Source: JAQVEM01 sp034660395 (lineage in GTDB: Bacteria; Actinomycetota; Humimicrobiia; Humimicrobiales; Humimicrobiaceae). Taken from it: a stretch of 6,374 nucleotides of DNA. The notes under the pieces are model-generated. The model saw nothing but the letters and a program-made list of their open reading frames with translations. It made no database searches and was not told the DNA's origin. A program made the position numbers and the translations under genes. Shown here in pieces: positions 1 through 5,853 of the stretch (within the stretch, counting starts at the first letter, position 1; each line of letters starts with the position of its first letter). The DNA lies in contig JAYEJA010000004.1 in assembly GCA_034660395.1 (NCBI GenBank), forward strand, positions 1-6,374, given 5' to 3'.

Positions 1-50
1 AAAAGAGAGATTGGAAAAAAGAAAAAGAAAGTTATTAATCTAATTAAAAA

Positions 51-55
51 AGGAG
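51..55 (+). promoter_or_regulatory. Ribosome binding site of dctP
   Basis: AGGAG ends 9 nt before the ATG at 65, which supports that start. The preceding 50 bp are purine- and A-rich. I see no convincing promoter or operator in them, so the promoter is probably left of the window. Confidence 0.8.
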
Positions 56-64
56 ATTAACAAT

Positions 65-1096
65 ATGAATATTGTTAAAAAGTATGGTCTAGTTTTAGAA
101 TTGTTACTGATTTCTGTTATGTTTTGCATTTTTGTTAGTTCAAGTTTTGCTGCTGATTCATATAAAATCAATTTGGGGCAATATCAAACGGGCCCCGAGT
201 TTCCTGGCTACCGCATTGCCGAGAACTTTGTGAAAAAAGTAGATGAACTCTCCGAAGGGAGAATTACTATAAATCACTTTGCTGGAGATTTACTAGGAGA
301 TTGGGAAACACAGGAAATACATGTTAAAGAAGGCAGTTTGGATATGTGTATGGCGCCAGCCTCTGCTACTTTTGATCCTGAGATGGAATTTGTGCGTTTG
401 CCTTATGTTGTATTTAGTTTGGAAGGAGCTAAAAAGGTGTACGGTCCTGGTGGAGGTGGTAAAAAGCTCCTAAATGAAATTTGTGAAAGAAACAACACTT
501 ACTGCTTAGGAGTAGAACCTGAAGGATTTATAGTTGCAGTTAGTACTAAAAAATTTACTCCGCTGCCAGGAGATCCTAGTATCAAAAAACTTAAAACCAG
601 AGTTATGCCTGCTAAAATAGAAGAAATTACAGGCAAAACTTTAGGTTTTTTAACTCTTTCTATGTCATGGGGAGAGATACATAGTGCTCTGATGTTAGGT
701 ACCATTGACGCTGCTATTGGGCCGTGTTATGGAGAGGCGCCTTTATTTAAAGATGTAGTTAAGTACCAGTACAATTATAATTATGGATTTGCTGCAGGTC
801 CCTGGATAATTAACCTTGATTTATGGAATAGCCTGCCAAAGAAAGATCAAGAAATTTTGCAAACAGCAATGGACGAAGCCATATCTATCGAATGGGATAG
901 AGCTGCTAAGACAGAAGAAGAATCTATGTCAATAATGCGAAAAGCAGGTGTTGAAGTAATAGATTTGACAAAAGAACAAATGATGGCAAATGTTAGTGCT
1001 CTTCGTGACGAAGTATGGAGCTGGGCCGCCAAGAACATCTATAGCGAAGAATTCATGAATACCATTAAAAACTTTGCGGAACCACTACCAGATTAA
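65..1096 (+). CDS. dctP: TRAP transporter solute-binding protein, DctP family
   Basis: This is the extracytoplasmic receptor of a tripartite ATP-independent (TRAP) transporter. It captures an organic acid and delivers it to the DctQM membrane complex. The 343-aa product begins with a Sec signal peptide: Lys5-Lys6, a hydrophobic core at about 8-25, and probable cleavage after SSSFAA near residue 30. No lipobox is visible, so it should be soluble or surface-associated. The mature part follows the family pattern: ELSEGRITIN near 61-70, GSLDMCMAP near 90-98, and the KLKTRV segment carrying Arg179, at the position of the arginine that in known DctP proteins pairs with the substrate carboxylate. 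Next come WGEIHSALMLGTIDA (202-216) and the WNSLPKKDQEIL helix. Length is normal for the family. It has several cysteines after the signal peptide (95, 140, 147, 221), which is unusual for an exported receptor. Ligand identity cannot be deduced. The family call is firm; an acidic substrate is inferred from Arg179. Confidence 0.95.
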   Translation: MNIVKKYGLVLELLLISVMFCIFVSSSFAADSYKINLGQYQTGPEFPGYRIAENFVKKVDELSEGRITINHFAGDLLGDWETQEIHVKEGSLDMCMAPASATFDPEMEFVRLPYVVFSLEGAKKVYGPGGGGKKLLNEICERNNTYCLGVEPEGFIVAVSTKKFTPLPGDPSIKKLKTRVMPAKIEEITGKTLGFLTLSMSWGEIHSALMLGTIDAAIGPCYGEAPLFKDVVKYQYNYNYGFAAGPWIINLDLWNSLPKKDQEILQTAMDEAISIEWDRAAKTEEESMSIMRKAGVEVIDLTKEQMMANVSALRDEVWSWAAKNIYSEEFMNTIKNFAEPLPD

Positions 1097-1115
1097 TAAA
1101 TTTGTTCTTAATATA

Positions 1116-1167
1116 AAAAGGGACGCTGGTATTATGGCTTAGTAAAAATACCAACGTCCCTTTTGTT
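1116..1167 (+). terminator. Intergenic hairpin, probable partial terminator or mRNA-protecting stem after dctP
   Basis: Arms 1116-1133 and 1147-1164 pair over 18 bp with a single C-A mismatch (1126/1154). The loop is 13 nt, the core is GC-rich (GGGACG with CGTCCC), and an A-run on the left arm faces a T-run on the right. The T-tract after the GC core is only four Ts before a G, so termination may be incomplete. It lies between the receptor gene and its membrane subunits, with no promoter evident behind it. The likely role is to leave dctP transcripts in excess while allowing read-through into dctQM. Confidence 0.7.
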
Positions 1168-1194
1168 AATGTTTTTAAATCTATATCTCTAAAA

Positions 1195-1211
1195 GGGGTA
1201 CAAATGTAATG
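1195..1211 (+). promoter_or_regulatory. dctQ translation start region with an overlapping start-stop (ATGTAATG)
   Basis: GGGG at 1195-1198 is the Shine-Dalgarno core. Two ATGs follow. The one at 1204 is read as ATG-TAA and stops at once. The one at 1209 overlaps that stop codon and opens the dctQ frame, 10 nt from the Shine-Dalgarno core. The 1204 ATG is only 5 nt from it. Only the 1209 start can make protein. Whether ribosomes first load on the start-stop cannot be judged from sequence. Confidence 0.5.
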
Positions 1212-1718
1212 AAGAAAAATAACGAGGATTCAATTAAAGCTAAAAGCACTGTTGTAGATTTCTTAGTTAAATGTGAGGAAATTACTATCTTTTTCACAGG
1301 TGTTTTTATTGCTTCTACTATATTTATCCAAGTAGTGCTAAGATATATATTTTCTGCTCCGCTTTTTGGTTTAGAAGAAATAGCACTCTTGGTAGTGAGT
1401 TGGTTTTATTTCATTGGAGCTGCTTATTCTATACATAGCGAAAGTTATATAAAAGCAGACATTTTATCTCTAATTGTCAAAAGTCCCAGAATTAGAAAAC
1501 GATTTAATATAGCCAGTTTAATTTTAGCCACAGTGGCAAGTTTACTTTTATTCTTTTATGGGGTTGAATATGCTCTATGGTCAAGTAGAGCTCATGTAGT
1601 TACTCCCCATTTTCTTATGAGCTCAAATTTTGGCTTTACCGCTCTAGTAGTAGGAAGTTTATTAATGAGTTTAAATTTTGCTCTGTTAGTTCAAAGAGAA
1701 ATAAAGCGTGAAATATAA
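1209..1718 (+). CDS. dctQ: TRAP transporter small membrane subunit, DctQ family
   Basis: This is the 169-aa small integral membrane subunit that partners DctM and helps dock the loaded receptor. Four hydrophobic segments are visible near residues 24-46, 58-76, 101-121 and 141-161, the expected DctQ topology. The family signature is readable: VVLRYIF (42-48), then LEEIALLVVSWFYFIGAAY (55-73), with the conserved Arg-Tyr, Glu-Glu and Trp, followed by ESYIKADIL where many relatives have HI.vD. It is separate from DctM, not fused as in SiaQM-type systems. It lies 112 bp after dctP, separated by the hairpin, and 20 bp before dctM. Assignment rests on motif, topology and position between dctP and dctM. 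Confidence 0.93.
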   Translation: MKKNNEDSIKAKSTVVDFLVKCEEITIFFTGVFIASTIFIQVVLRYIFSAPLFGLEEIALLVVSWFYFIGAAYSIHSESYIKADILSLIVKSPRIRKRFNIASLILATVASLLLFFYGVEYALWSSRAHVVTPHFLMSSNFGFTALVVGSLLMSLNFALLVQREIKREI

Positions 1719-1738
1719 ATCAGAATGAGAGGTTCAAA

Positions 1739-3049
1739 ATGACGAATTTAATTTTAGTGATAATTGGTGCTATTGGCGTAATGATTATGGGAGTTCCTGT
1801 CGCTTTTGCCTTTGCTCTTGCAGGATTTATTCTTTGTGGAATCTACGGTATCGGAATAACAGGTGCAATAAGTACCTCCTTTAACCGGTTAAATATGTAT
1901 TCCTTGATGGCTCTGCCTTTATTTATTATCCTTGGTACTTTGATGGATAAGGGAGGTCTTGCAAGAAGGCTGGTTAATTTAGTTAATGCATTAATTGGAA
2001 GAAGAAAAGGCGGATTGGGGGTGGTGCTTATAATTACTAATACTGTTTTTGGAGCAATATGTGGAGTAGCTACTTCTGCATTAGCTGCGATAGGAGGCAT
2101 GTTGATACCTGAAATGGAAAAAAAAGGATATCCCAGAGGATATAGCACTGGTCTTGCTGTTTCTTCCAGTGTACTATCTCTGCTAATACCACCCAGTACA
2201 AGTATGATTATTTTTGGTGTAGCAGGAAGGGTATCTATTCCCCTTTTATTTGTAGCTACTATTGTACCTGGATTAATCCTCACAGTCCTTCTGTGTATAA
2301 TAAATAGTATAATGATAAAGCAAATTCCTACCATCCAGATTTTGCCCAAAGTCAGTAACTCTGAAAAAAGAAGAGAAATATTACAAGCTAGTAAAGAAGC
2401 AATGTTTATTCTGTTCATGCCTATTTTAATTCTTGTGGGAATTTATGGTGGTATATTTACCCCCACTGAAGCTGCTTCTATAGCAGTAATTTATGTATGT
2501 ATAATTGGATTTTTTGTATATAAAGACCTTACCTTTAAAATTTTGTGGAATAGTACAATTAAGGCAGGCACGTTGACCGGCTCTATCGTAATTGTATTCT
2601 TTTTTTTCTTCGTATTAAGCCGAGTTTTAGTATTAGAGCATGCACCTGACTTAATGCTGAATTTCCTATTCAAAATTTCCAATAATCATTATGTACTTTT
2701 ATTTTTGCTTAATATTATCTTATTAATTACAGGCATGCTTATGGATGACTGCTCTGCACTTATTTTAGCTGCCATTATCTACCTGCCTGCAGCGGAAGCT
2801 CTAGGAATCGACCCTATACAGTTTGGAGCTATCTGCGGAGTTAATTTAGGGATGGGATTGATAACTCCACCAGTAGCTCCTCTCCTTTACATGGGCGGTA
2901 TTGTTGGTGGGAATTTAGAATTAAAAGAATATTATCGACCGGCTTTGTATTCTATTCTATTTGCATATATACCAGTCACAATCCTAACAACTTACATACC
3001 AGCAATATCCTTAACATTGCCTAAATTAGTTATGCATATGTATAAGTAA
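1739..3049 (+). CDS. dctM: TRAP transporter large membrane subunit, DctM family
   Basis: This is the 436-aa transport subunit, which moves substrate with co-transported Na+ (or H+) in characterised relatives. AGAGG at 1728-1732 precedes the ATG at a normal distance. The protein is almost wholly hydrophobic, with about 11-12 membrane or re-entrant segments, and its length is typical. Recognisable DctM motifs are ALPLFIILGTLMDKGGLARRL (split near 58-78), GGLGVVLIITNTVFGAICG (91-109), the GYPRGYSTGLAVSSS segment (130-144), LLIPPSTSMIIFG (148-160), FTPTEAASIAV (240-250) and GLITPPVAPLLY (373-384). IPPS and TPPV are the paired motifs of the two symmetric halves. Two departures stand out. The usual SGS after FGAI is Cys108-Gly-Val. 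The same seven residues, FGAICGV, recur in the second half (362-368), where relatives usually lack that Cys-Gly. Operon partner of dctQ. Confidence 0.95.
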   Translation: MTNLILVIIGAIGVMIMGVPVAFAFALAGFILCGIYGIGITGAISTSFNRLNMYSLMALPLFIILGTLMDKGGLARRLVNLVNALIGRRKGGLGVVLIITNTVFGAICGVATSALAAIGGMLIPEMEKKGYPRGYSTGLAVSSSVLSLLIPPSTSMIIFGVAGRVSIPLLFVATIVPGLILTVLLCIINSIMIKQIPTIQILPKVSNSEKRREILQASKEAMFILFMPILILVGIYGGIFTPTEAASIAVIYVCIIGFFVYKDLTFKILWNSTIKAGTLTGSIVIVFFFFFVLSRVLVLEHAPDLMLNFLFKISNNHYVLLFLLNIILLITGMLMDDCSALILAAIIYLPAAEALGIDPIQFGAICGVNLGMGLITPPVAPLLYMGGIVGGNLELKEYYRPALYSILFAYIPVTILTTYIPAISLTLPKLVMHMYK

Positions 3050-3093
3050 GAAACTACTTAATGCTTCACGTAAAAATATAACTTTAAAAAAAT

Positions 3094-3106
3094 GGAGAGA
3101 AAAATG
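3094..3106 (+). promoter_or_regulatory. Ribosome binding site fixing the reductase start at 3104
   Basis: GGAG at 3094-3097 stands 6 nt before the ATG at 3104. An in-frame ATG at 3092 would place GGAG inside the coding region and has only A/T-rich sequence upstream with no Shine-Dalgarno. The shorter product also begins directly with the first beta strand of the Rossmann fold (MIKVLING), as DapB proteins do. Confidence 0.85.
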
Positions 3107-3904
3107 ATTAAAGTACTTATAAATGGTCCTAACGGAAAAATGGGGAGAGCAATTACTCAAAGCGCTTACAAGAATCCTGAAATGAAGATAATTGGAGGGG
3201 TTGGGCCAACCGGGAGATCCTATATCGGAAGTGATTTGGGTGTTTTAGTAGGCTTAGGGAATGCTATAGAAGCGAAGGTTTATGATGATATTAACCAAAT
3301 TATCAAACAATGTGATATCGTAGTTGATTGTACAAGTACTGAAGTCACTTTAAAGTTACTTGAAACATGCATTAAATATAAAAAATCTTTAGTTACCGGA
3401 ACTACCGGATTTTCGGATAAAGAGAAAAGACAAATTGAAAAAGCAGGACAGGATATTCCGGTTTTACTTGCTGCAAATGTCTCAAGAGTAGCGCATGTTT
3501 TTTTTAAAATCGTCGAAAGGCTTAGCAAAAAACTTGGTCAAAATGCTGATATTGATATTATTGAAATGCATGAGAATAAAAAGTTAGATGCACCAAGTGG
3601 AACAGCTATAGAAATCGCTTCAATCATCTCAGACCAATTGGGAGTTCAACTAGAAGATATTGCAGAATATGGTAGAAAAGGAAAAGGGATCCGTCCTTCA
3701 CAATCCATTTGTTTCAATTCCATTAGATCTGGTGGATTTCCAAGTTCTCATAAAATAATTTTTGGCTTTCAAAACGAAAAAATTGAACTACAGCTTGACG
3801 GATACAATATGCACGCATATGCAAATGGCATAATAGATGCAGCTATATTCCTTAGTAATAAAAAGCCTGGTTTCTACACCATCGAGCAAGTTTTTGGGGA
3901 GTAG
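3104..3904 (+). CDS. Divergent DapB-family NAD(P)-dependent reductase
   Basis: The 266-aa product has the length and two-domain order of 4-hydroxy-tetrahydrodipicolinate reductase (DapB). An N-terminal Rossmann domain carries GPNGKMG (8-14), VDCTS near 74-78 and GTTG (99-102). A C-terminal substrate domain carries EMHENKK (154-160) and DAPSGTA (162-168), and it ends with PGFYTIEQVF. Compared from memory with E. coli DapB, His156 and Lys160 match catalytic His159 and Lys163, but the second His of HHxxK is Glu157. FSVGVN is VSRVAH (125-130). The EHT segment after RAGDIVG is altered to SSHK (214-217). The acidic residue after beta-2 that contacts NADH ribose is Gly. True lysine-pathway DapB usually keeps these residues. 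With no dapA or lysA nearby, and dctM only 54 bp upstream, a role in using the imported substrate is more likely than lysine synthesis. The fold is certain and the substrate unknown. An atypical but genuine DapB remains possible. Confidence 0.85.
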   Translation: MIKVLINGPNGKMGRAITQSAYKNPEMKIIGGVGPTGRSYIGSDLGVLVGLGNAIEAKVYDDINQIIKQCDIVVDCTSTEVTLKLLETCIKYKKSLVTGTTGFSDKEKRQIEKAGQDIPVLLAANVSRVAHVFFKIVERLSKKLGQNADIDIIEMHENKKLDAPSGTAIEIASIISDQLGVQLEDIAEYGRKGKGIRPSQSICFNSIRSGGFPSSHKIIFGFQNEKIELQLDGYNMHAYANGIIDAAIFLSNKKPGFYTIEQVFGE

Positions 3905-3956
3905 TGTTATTTGATTTAGTTACCTTCCTCAAATGAATGGTGGGAGTAAGAACAAT

Positions 3957-4037
3957 ATGAGCACTTGTTGTTATTTCAATAATAATAGTTACTTATTTTA
4001 CATCGAAAGATTACCAATAAGTTCAATAAGTGTATGA
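3957..4037 (+). CDS. Possible 26-aa leader peptide or small protein
   Basis: GGGAG at 3942-3946 lies 10 nt before an ATG that opens a 26-codon frame ending in TGA. The peptide starts MSTCCYFNNN and ends SSISV. It is rich in Ser, Asn, Tyr and Ile, with an adjacent Cys pair and no obvious membrane segment. I recognise no family. An in-frame ATG at 3933 has no Shine-Dalgarno. A frame this short in AT-rich DNA can arise by chance. The reasons to list it are the ribosome binding site and its position just before stem-loops and the dehydratase gene, which resembles a leader-peptide layout. Confidence 0.25.
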   Translation: MSTCCYFNNNSYLFYIERLPISSISV

Positions 4038-4051
4038 TAGAAGAAAATAAT

Positions 4052-4117
4052 TAGTTAGTCTAATAACTATCTAAGTGTAATTTGATAAAGAGGTACTTTA
4101 TAGTGTAGATAGTTTTT
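4052..4117 (+). promoter_or_regulatory. Possible attenuator: mutually exclusive stem-loops before the dehydratase gene
   Basis: Arms 4065-4073 and 4106-4114 (AACTATCTA with TAGATAGTT) pair perfectly over 9 bp. They enclose a nested 6-bp stem at 4085-4090/4096-4101, and the 3' arm runs into TTTTT at 4113-4117. A second stem, 4052-4057 with 4064-4069 (TAGTTA with TAACTA), uses the same bases as the 5' arm, so the two cannot form together. This is the geometry of an antiterminator/terminator pair. All stems are AT-rich and weak, and a 9-bp inverted repeat in such DNA can occur by chance. Confidence 0.25.
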
Positions 4118-4147
4118 ATATCCAAATGGATTAAAAAAATTACATAT

Positions 4148-4153
4148 GAGGAG
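4148..4153 (+). promoter_or_regulatory. Ribosome binding site of the dehydratase gene
   Basis: GAGGAG ends 6 nt before the ATG at 4160. It is the strongest Shine-Dalgarno in the window and fixes this start. Confidence 0.85.
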
Positions 4154-4159
4154 TAATAA

Positions 4160-5851
4160 ATGAAAAATAAATATTTTAGTCAGCGAGATGGTGCTCACCG
4201 CCGAACAATCTATAAAGGCGTTGGATATTCAGATCAGGATCTTAGAGAAAGACCCCATATTGGTATTGCAAATCCTGTGACCGATTTATCTCCTGCTCAT
4301 ACTCATTTAAGAAGGCTTGCAGATTGGGTTAAAGCAGGAATTTGGCAGGCTGGAGGAGTACCATTTGAATTTGGCACATTTGCCACATGTGGAAATATTC
4401 CAATCGGAACGGAATTTTTAAAATATGAATTAGTAATACGCGATGTAATGGCCGCTTCTATAGAAATAGTGGCTAGAGAGCATTTGTTTGATGGTCTGGT
4501 ATTGCTTTCATCTTGTGATAGTTTAATACCTGGTCAACTTATGGCAGCAGCACGACTGGATATTCCTTCAATTTTAGTTACTGGGGGGCCGATGATGCCA
4601 GGCCTCTGGAAAGGGAAAGAAATAACTACTGCTGATATGAATGAAGCAGTTGTTGATCTGGATTTTCCAGAAGAAGATTTGGAAGGAATGGAGGAAAATG
4701 CCTGTCCTGGATTCGGTGCTTGTTCTGTTATGGGTACTGCTAATACTATGCAGATTTTAAGTGAAGCAATGGGGATGTCTTTATCTGGTTCAGCAACGAT
4801 TCCTGCAATTAGTAGTCTACGCTGCAGAGTTGCGAAAAAAGCTGGAAATCAAATTGTAAGGCTTATAGAGAAAGGAATAAAACCCTCACATATTATTACG
4901 AAAGCGTCTTTACAAAATACTATTGCAGTCGATTTAGCGATAGGTGGTTCAACGAATGCCGTACTGCATATTATTAGCATTGGAAAGGAATTGGGTATAG
5001 ATATAGATCTTGAGTTGTTTGATTCTTTAAGCAGAAAAATTCCGTGTTTGGTATCAGTAATACCTAATGGAAAACATACTGTTATAGACTTGTATAAAGC
5101 AGGAGGAGTACCAGCCGTAGCTTCTGAGTTAAAAAATCATTTGGATCTTACTTGTATGACTGTGGATGGGATCAATATAGGTCAATGTATTAAGGGAGCG
5201 AAGGTAAAAAATAGAAAGGTTATAAGATCTTTTGATAATCCTTTATATAAAGAAGGTGGCCTTGCTGTGCTAAGGGGAAACCTTTCTCCTGAGGGTTGTA
5301 TAACCAGACAGACTGCAATCAAATCTGAGATGATGGTTTTTAAAGGCAAAGCGCGGGTTTTTAATAGTGATCAGGAAGGTTTAAAAGCAATTCAGAGTGG
5401 GGAGATTAATAGCGGAGATATAATGGTTATACGATATGAGGGACCAGTAGGCGCACCCGGAATGAAAGAAATAATGCTAAGTACTGATGCACTATATATT
5501 AAAAAATTAGATACCTCGGTTGCTTTAATTACTGATGGGAGGTTTTCAGGTTTTAATCGAGGACCAATAATAGGGCATGTTTCTCCGGAAGCTGCTATAG
5601 GGGGTCCTATCGCAGTTGTTAAGAATGGAGATAATATTTTAATCGATATACCAAACAGAAAATTGGAACTCTTAATTGATAATAAAGAAATAAGTGACCG
5701 CCTTAAGAGGTGGAAGGCACCAAAATCTAAATGTGATAGAGGTATACTTGGTGCCTACGCGGTTCTTGCTGAGCCACCTCATAGGGGTGCTGCTTTTAAG
5801 GTAAAAAATATTAAAAGAATAAATAGCCTTTCAGAAAACTCGCTCTTTTAA
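4160..5851 (+). CDS. IlvD/Edd-family dehydratase homologue with altered metal and cluster ligands
   Basis: The 563-aa product spans the whole IlvD/Edd fold. Family enzymes (dihydroxy-acid, 6-phosphogluconate and sugar-acid dehydratases) remove water from 2,3-dihydroxy acids to give 2-oxo-3-deoxy acids, using an Fe-S cluster and Mg2+. Clear family landmarks are SSCD (117-120), TGGPM (141-145), ACPGFGAC (181-188) with TANTM (193-197), AIGGSTNAVLH (260-270), VIRYEGPVGAPGMKE (423-437) and DGRFSGFNRGP (459-469), where Ser463 matches the catalytic serine. Cys119 and Cys188 fit two cluster ligands. By alignment from memory, three expected residues are missing. The CDK lysine, carbamylated and metal-binding in solved relatives, is Ser121. 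The acidic ligand before it is Gly78, in ATCGN. The first [2Fe-2S] cysteine position is Ala46, in SPAHTHL, where [4Fe-4S] IlvD has Gly. The C-terminal YAVLAEPPHRGAAF also departs from the usual ending. This is a distinct subfamily, and annotation simply as ilvD would be unsafe. Confidence 0.85.
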   Translation: MKNKYFSQRDGAHRRTIYKGVGYSDQDLRERPHIGIANPVTDLSPAHTHLRRLADWVKAGIWQAGGVPFEFGTFATCGNIPIGTEFLKYELVIRDVMAASIEIVAREHLFDGLVLLSSCDSLIPGQLMAAARLDIPSILVTGGPMMPGLWKGKEITTADMNEAVVDLDFPEEDLEGMEENACPGFGACSVMGTANTMQILSEAMGMSLSGSATIPAISSLRCRVAKKAGNQIVRLIEKGIKPSHIITKASLQNTIAVDLAIGGSTNAVLHIISIGKELGIDIDLELFDSLSRKIPCLVSVIPNGKHTVIDLYKAGGVPAVASELKNHLDLTCMTVDGINIGQCIKGAKVKNRKVIRSFDNPLYKEGGLAVLRGNLSPEGCITRQTAIKSEMMVFKGKARVFNSDQEGLKAIQSGEINSGDIMVIRYEGPVGAPGMKEIMLSTDALYIKKLDTSVALITDGRFSGFNRGPIIGHVSPEAAIGGPIAVVKNGDNILIDIPNRKLELLIDNKEISDRLKRWKAPKSKCDRGILGAYAVLAEPPHRGAAFKVKNIKRINSLSENSLF

Positions 5852-5853
5852 AA

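Larger units (their letters stand above)
3905..4159 (+). other. 255-bp AT-rich intergenic region before the dehydratase gene
   Basis: This is the longest non-coding stretch in the cluster. It shows no strong GC-rich terminator after the reductase gene and no clear sigma-70 promoter. TTGATA at 4082-4087 could serve as a -35 element, but the best -10 candidate 18 nt later (TAGATA) is poor. The region contains a small ORF with a plausible ribosome binding site and a set of AT-rich stem-loops, listed separately. The gap suggests that the dehydratase gene has its own transcriptional or post-transcriptional control. Confidence 0.6.

Noticed and set aside
1843..2418. 191-codon open frame on the - strand inside dctM
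   Set aside because: It lies opposite a strongly supported membrane protein gene, has no ribosome binding site evidence or recognisable motif, and is explained by the coding bias of the opposite strand.
3043..3060. 6-bp inverted repeat (TAAGTA/TACTTA) across the dctM stop, as a terminator
   Set aside because: It is short, AT-only apart from one G-C pair, and has no following T-run. The gap to the reductase gene is only 54 bp, so co-transcription is more likely.
3092..3094. Upstream in-frame ATG as the reductase start
   Set aside because: It has no Shine-Dalgarno upstream, and the GGAG at 3094-3097 is correctly spaced for the ATG at 3104.
4082..4111. TTGATA with TAGATA as a promoter for the dehydratase gene
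   Set aside because: The -10 match is poor and the elements lie inside the stem-loop region. Such matches are frequent in AT-rich DNA.
3905..4159. CRISPR array, tRNA or known riboswitch in the intergenic region
   Set aside because: There are no spaced direct repeats, no cloverleaf or T-box-like conserved core, and no GC-rich aptamer motif that I recognise.
4160..5851. Calling the dehydratase ilvD (valine/isoleucine synthesis)
   Set aside because: Key active-site positions differ from known DHAD and no ilvB, ilvC, ilvA or leu genes are adjacent.
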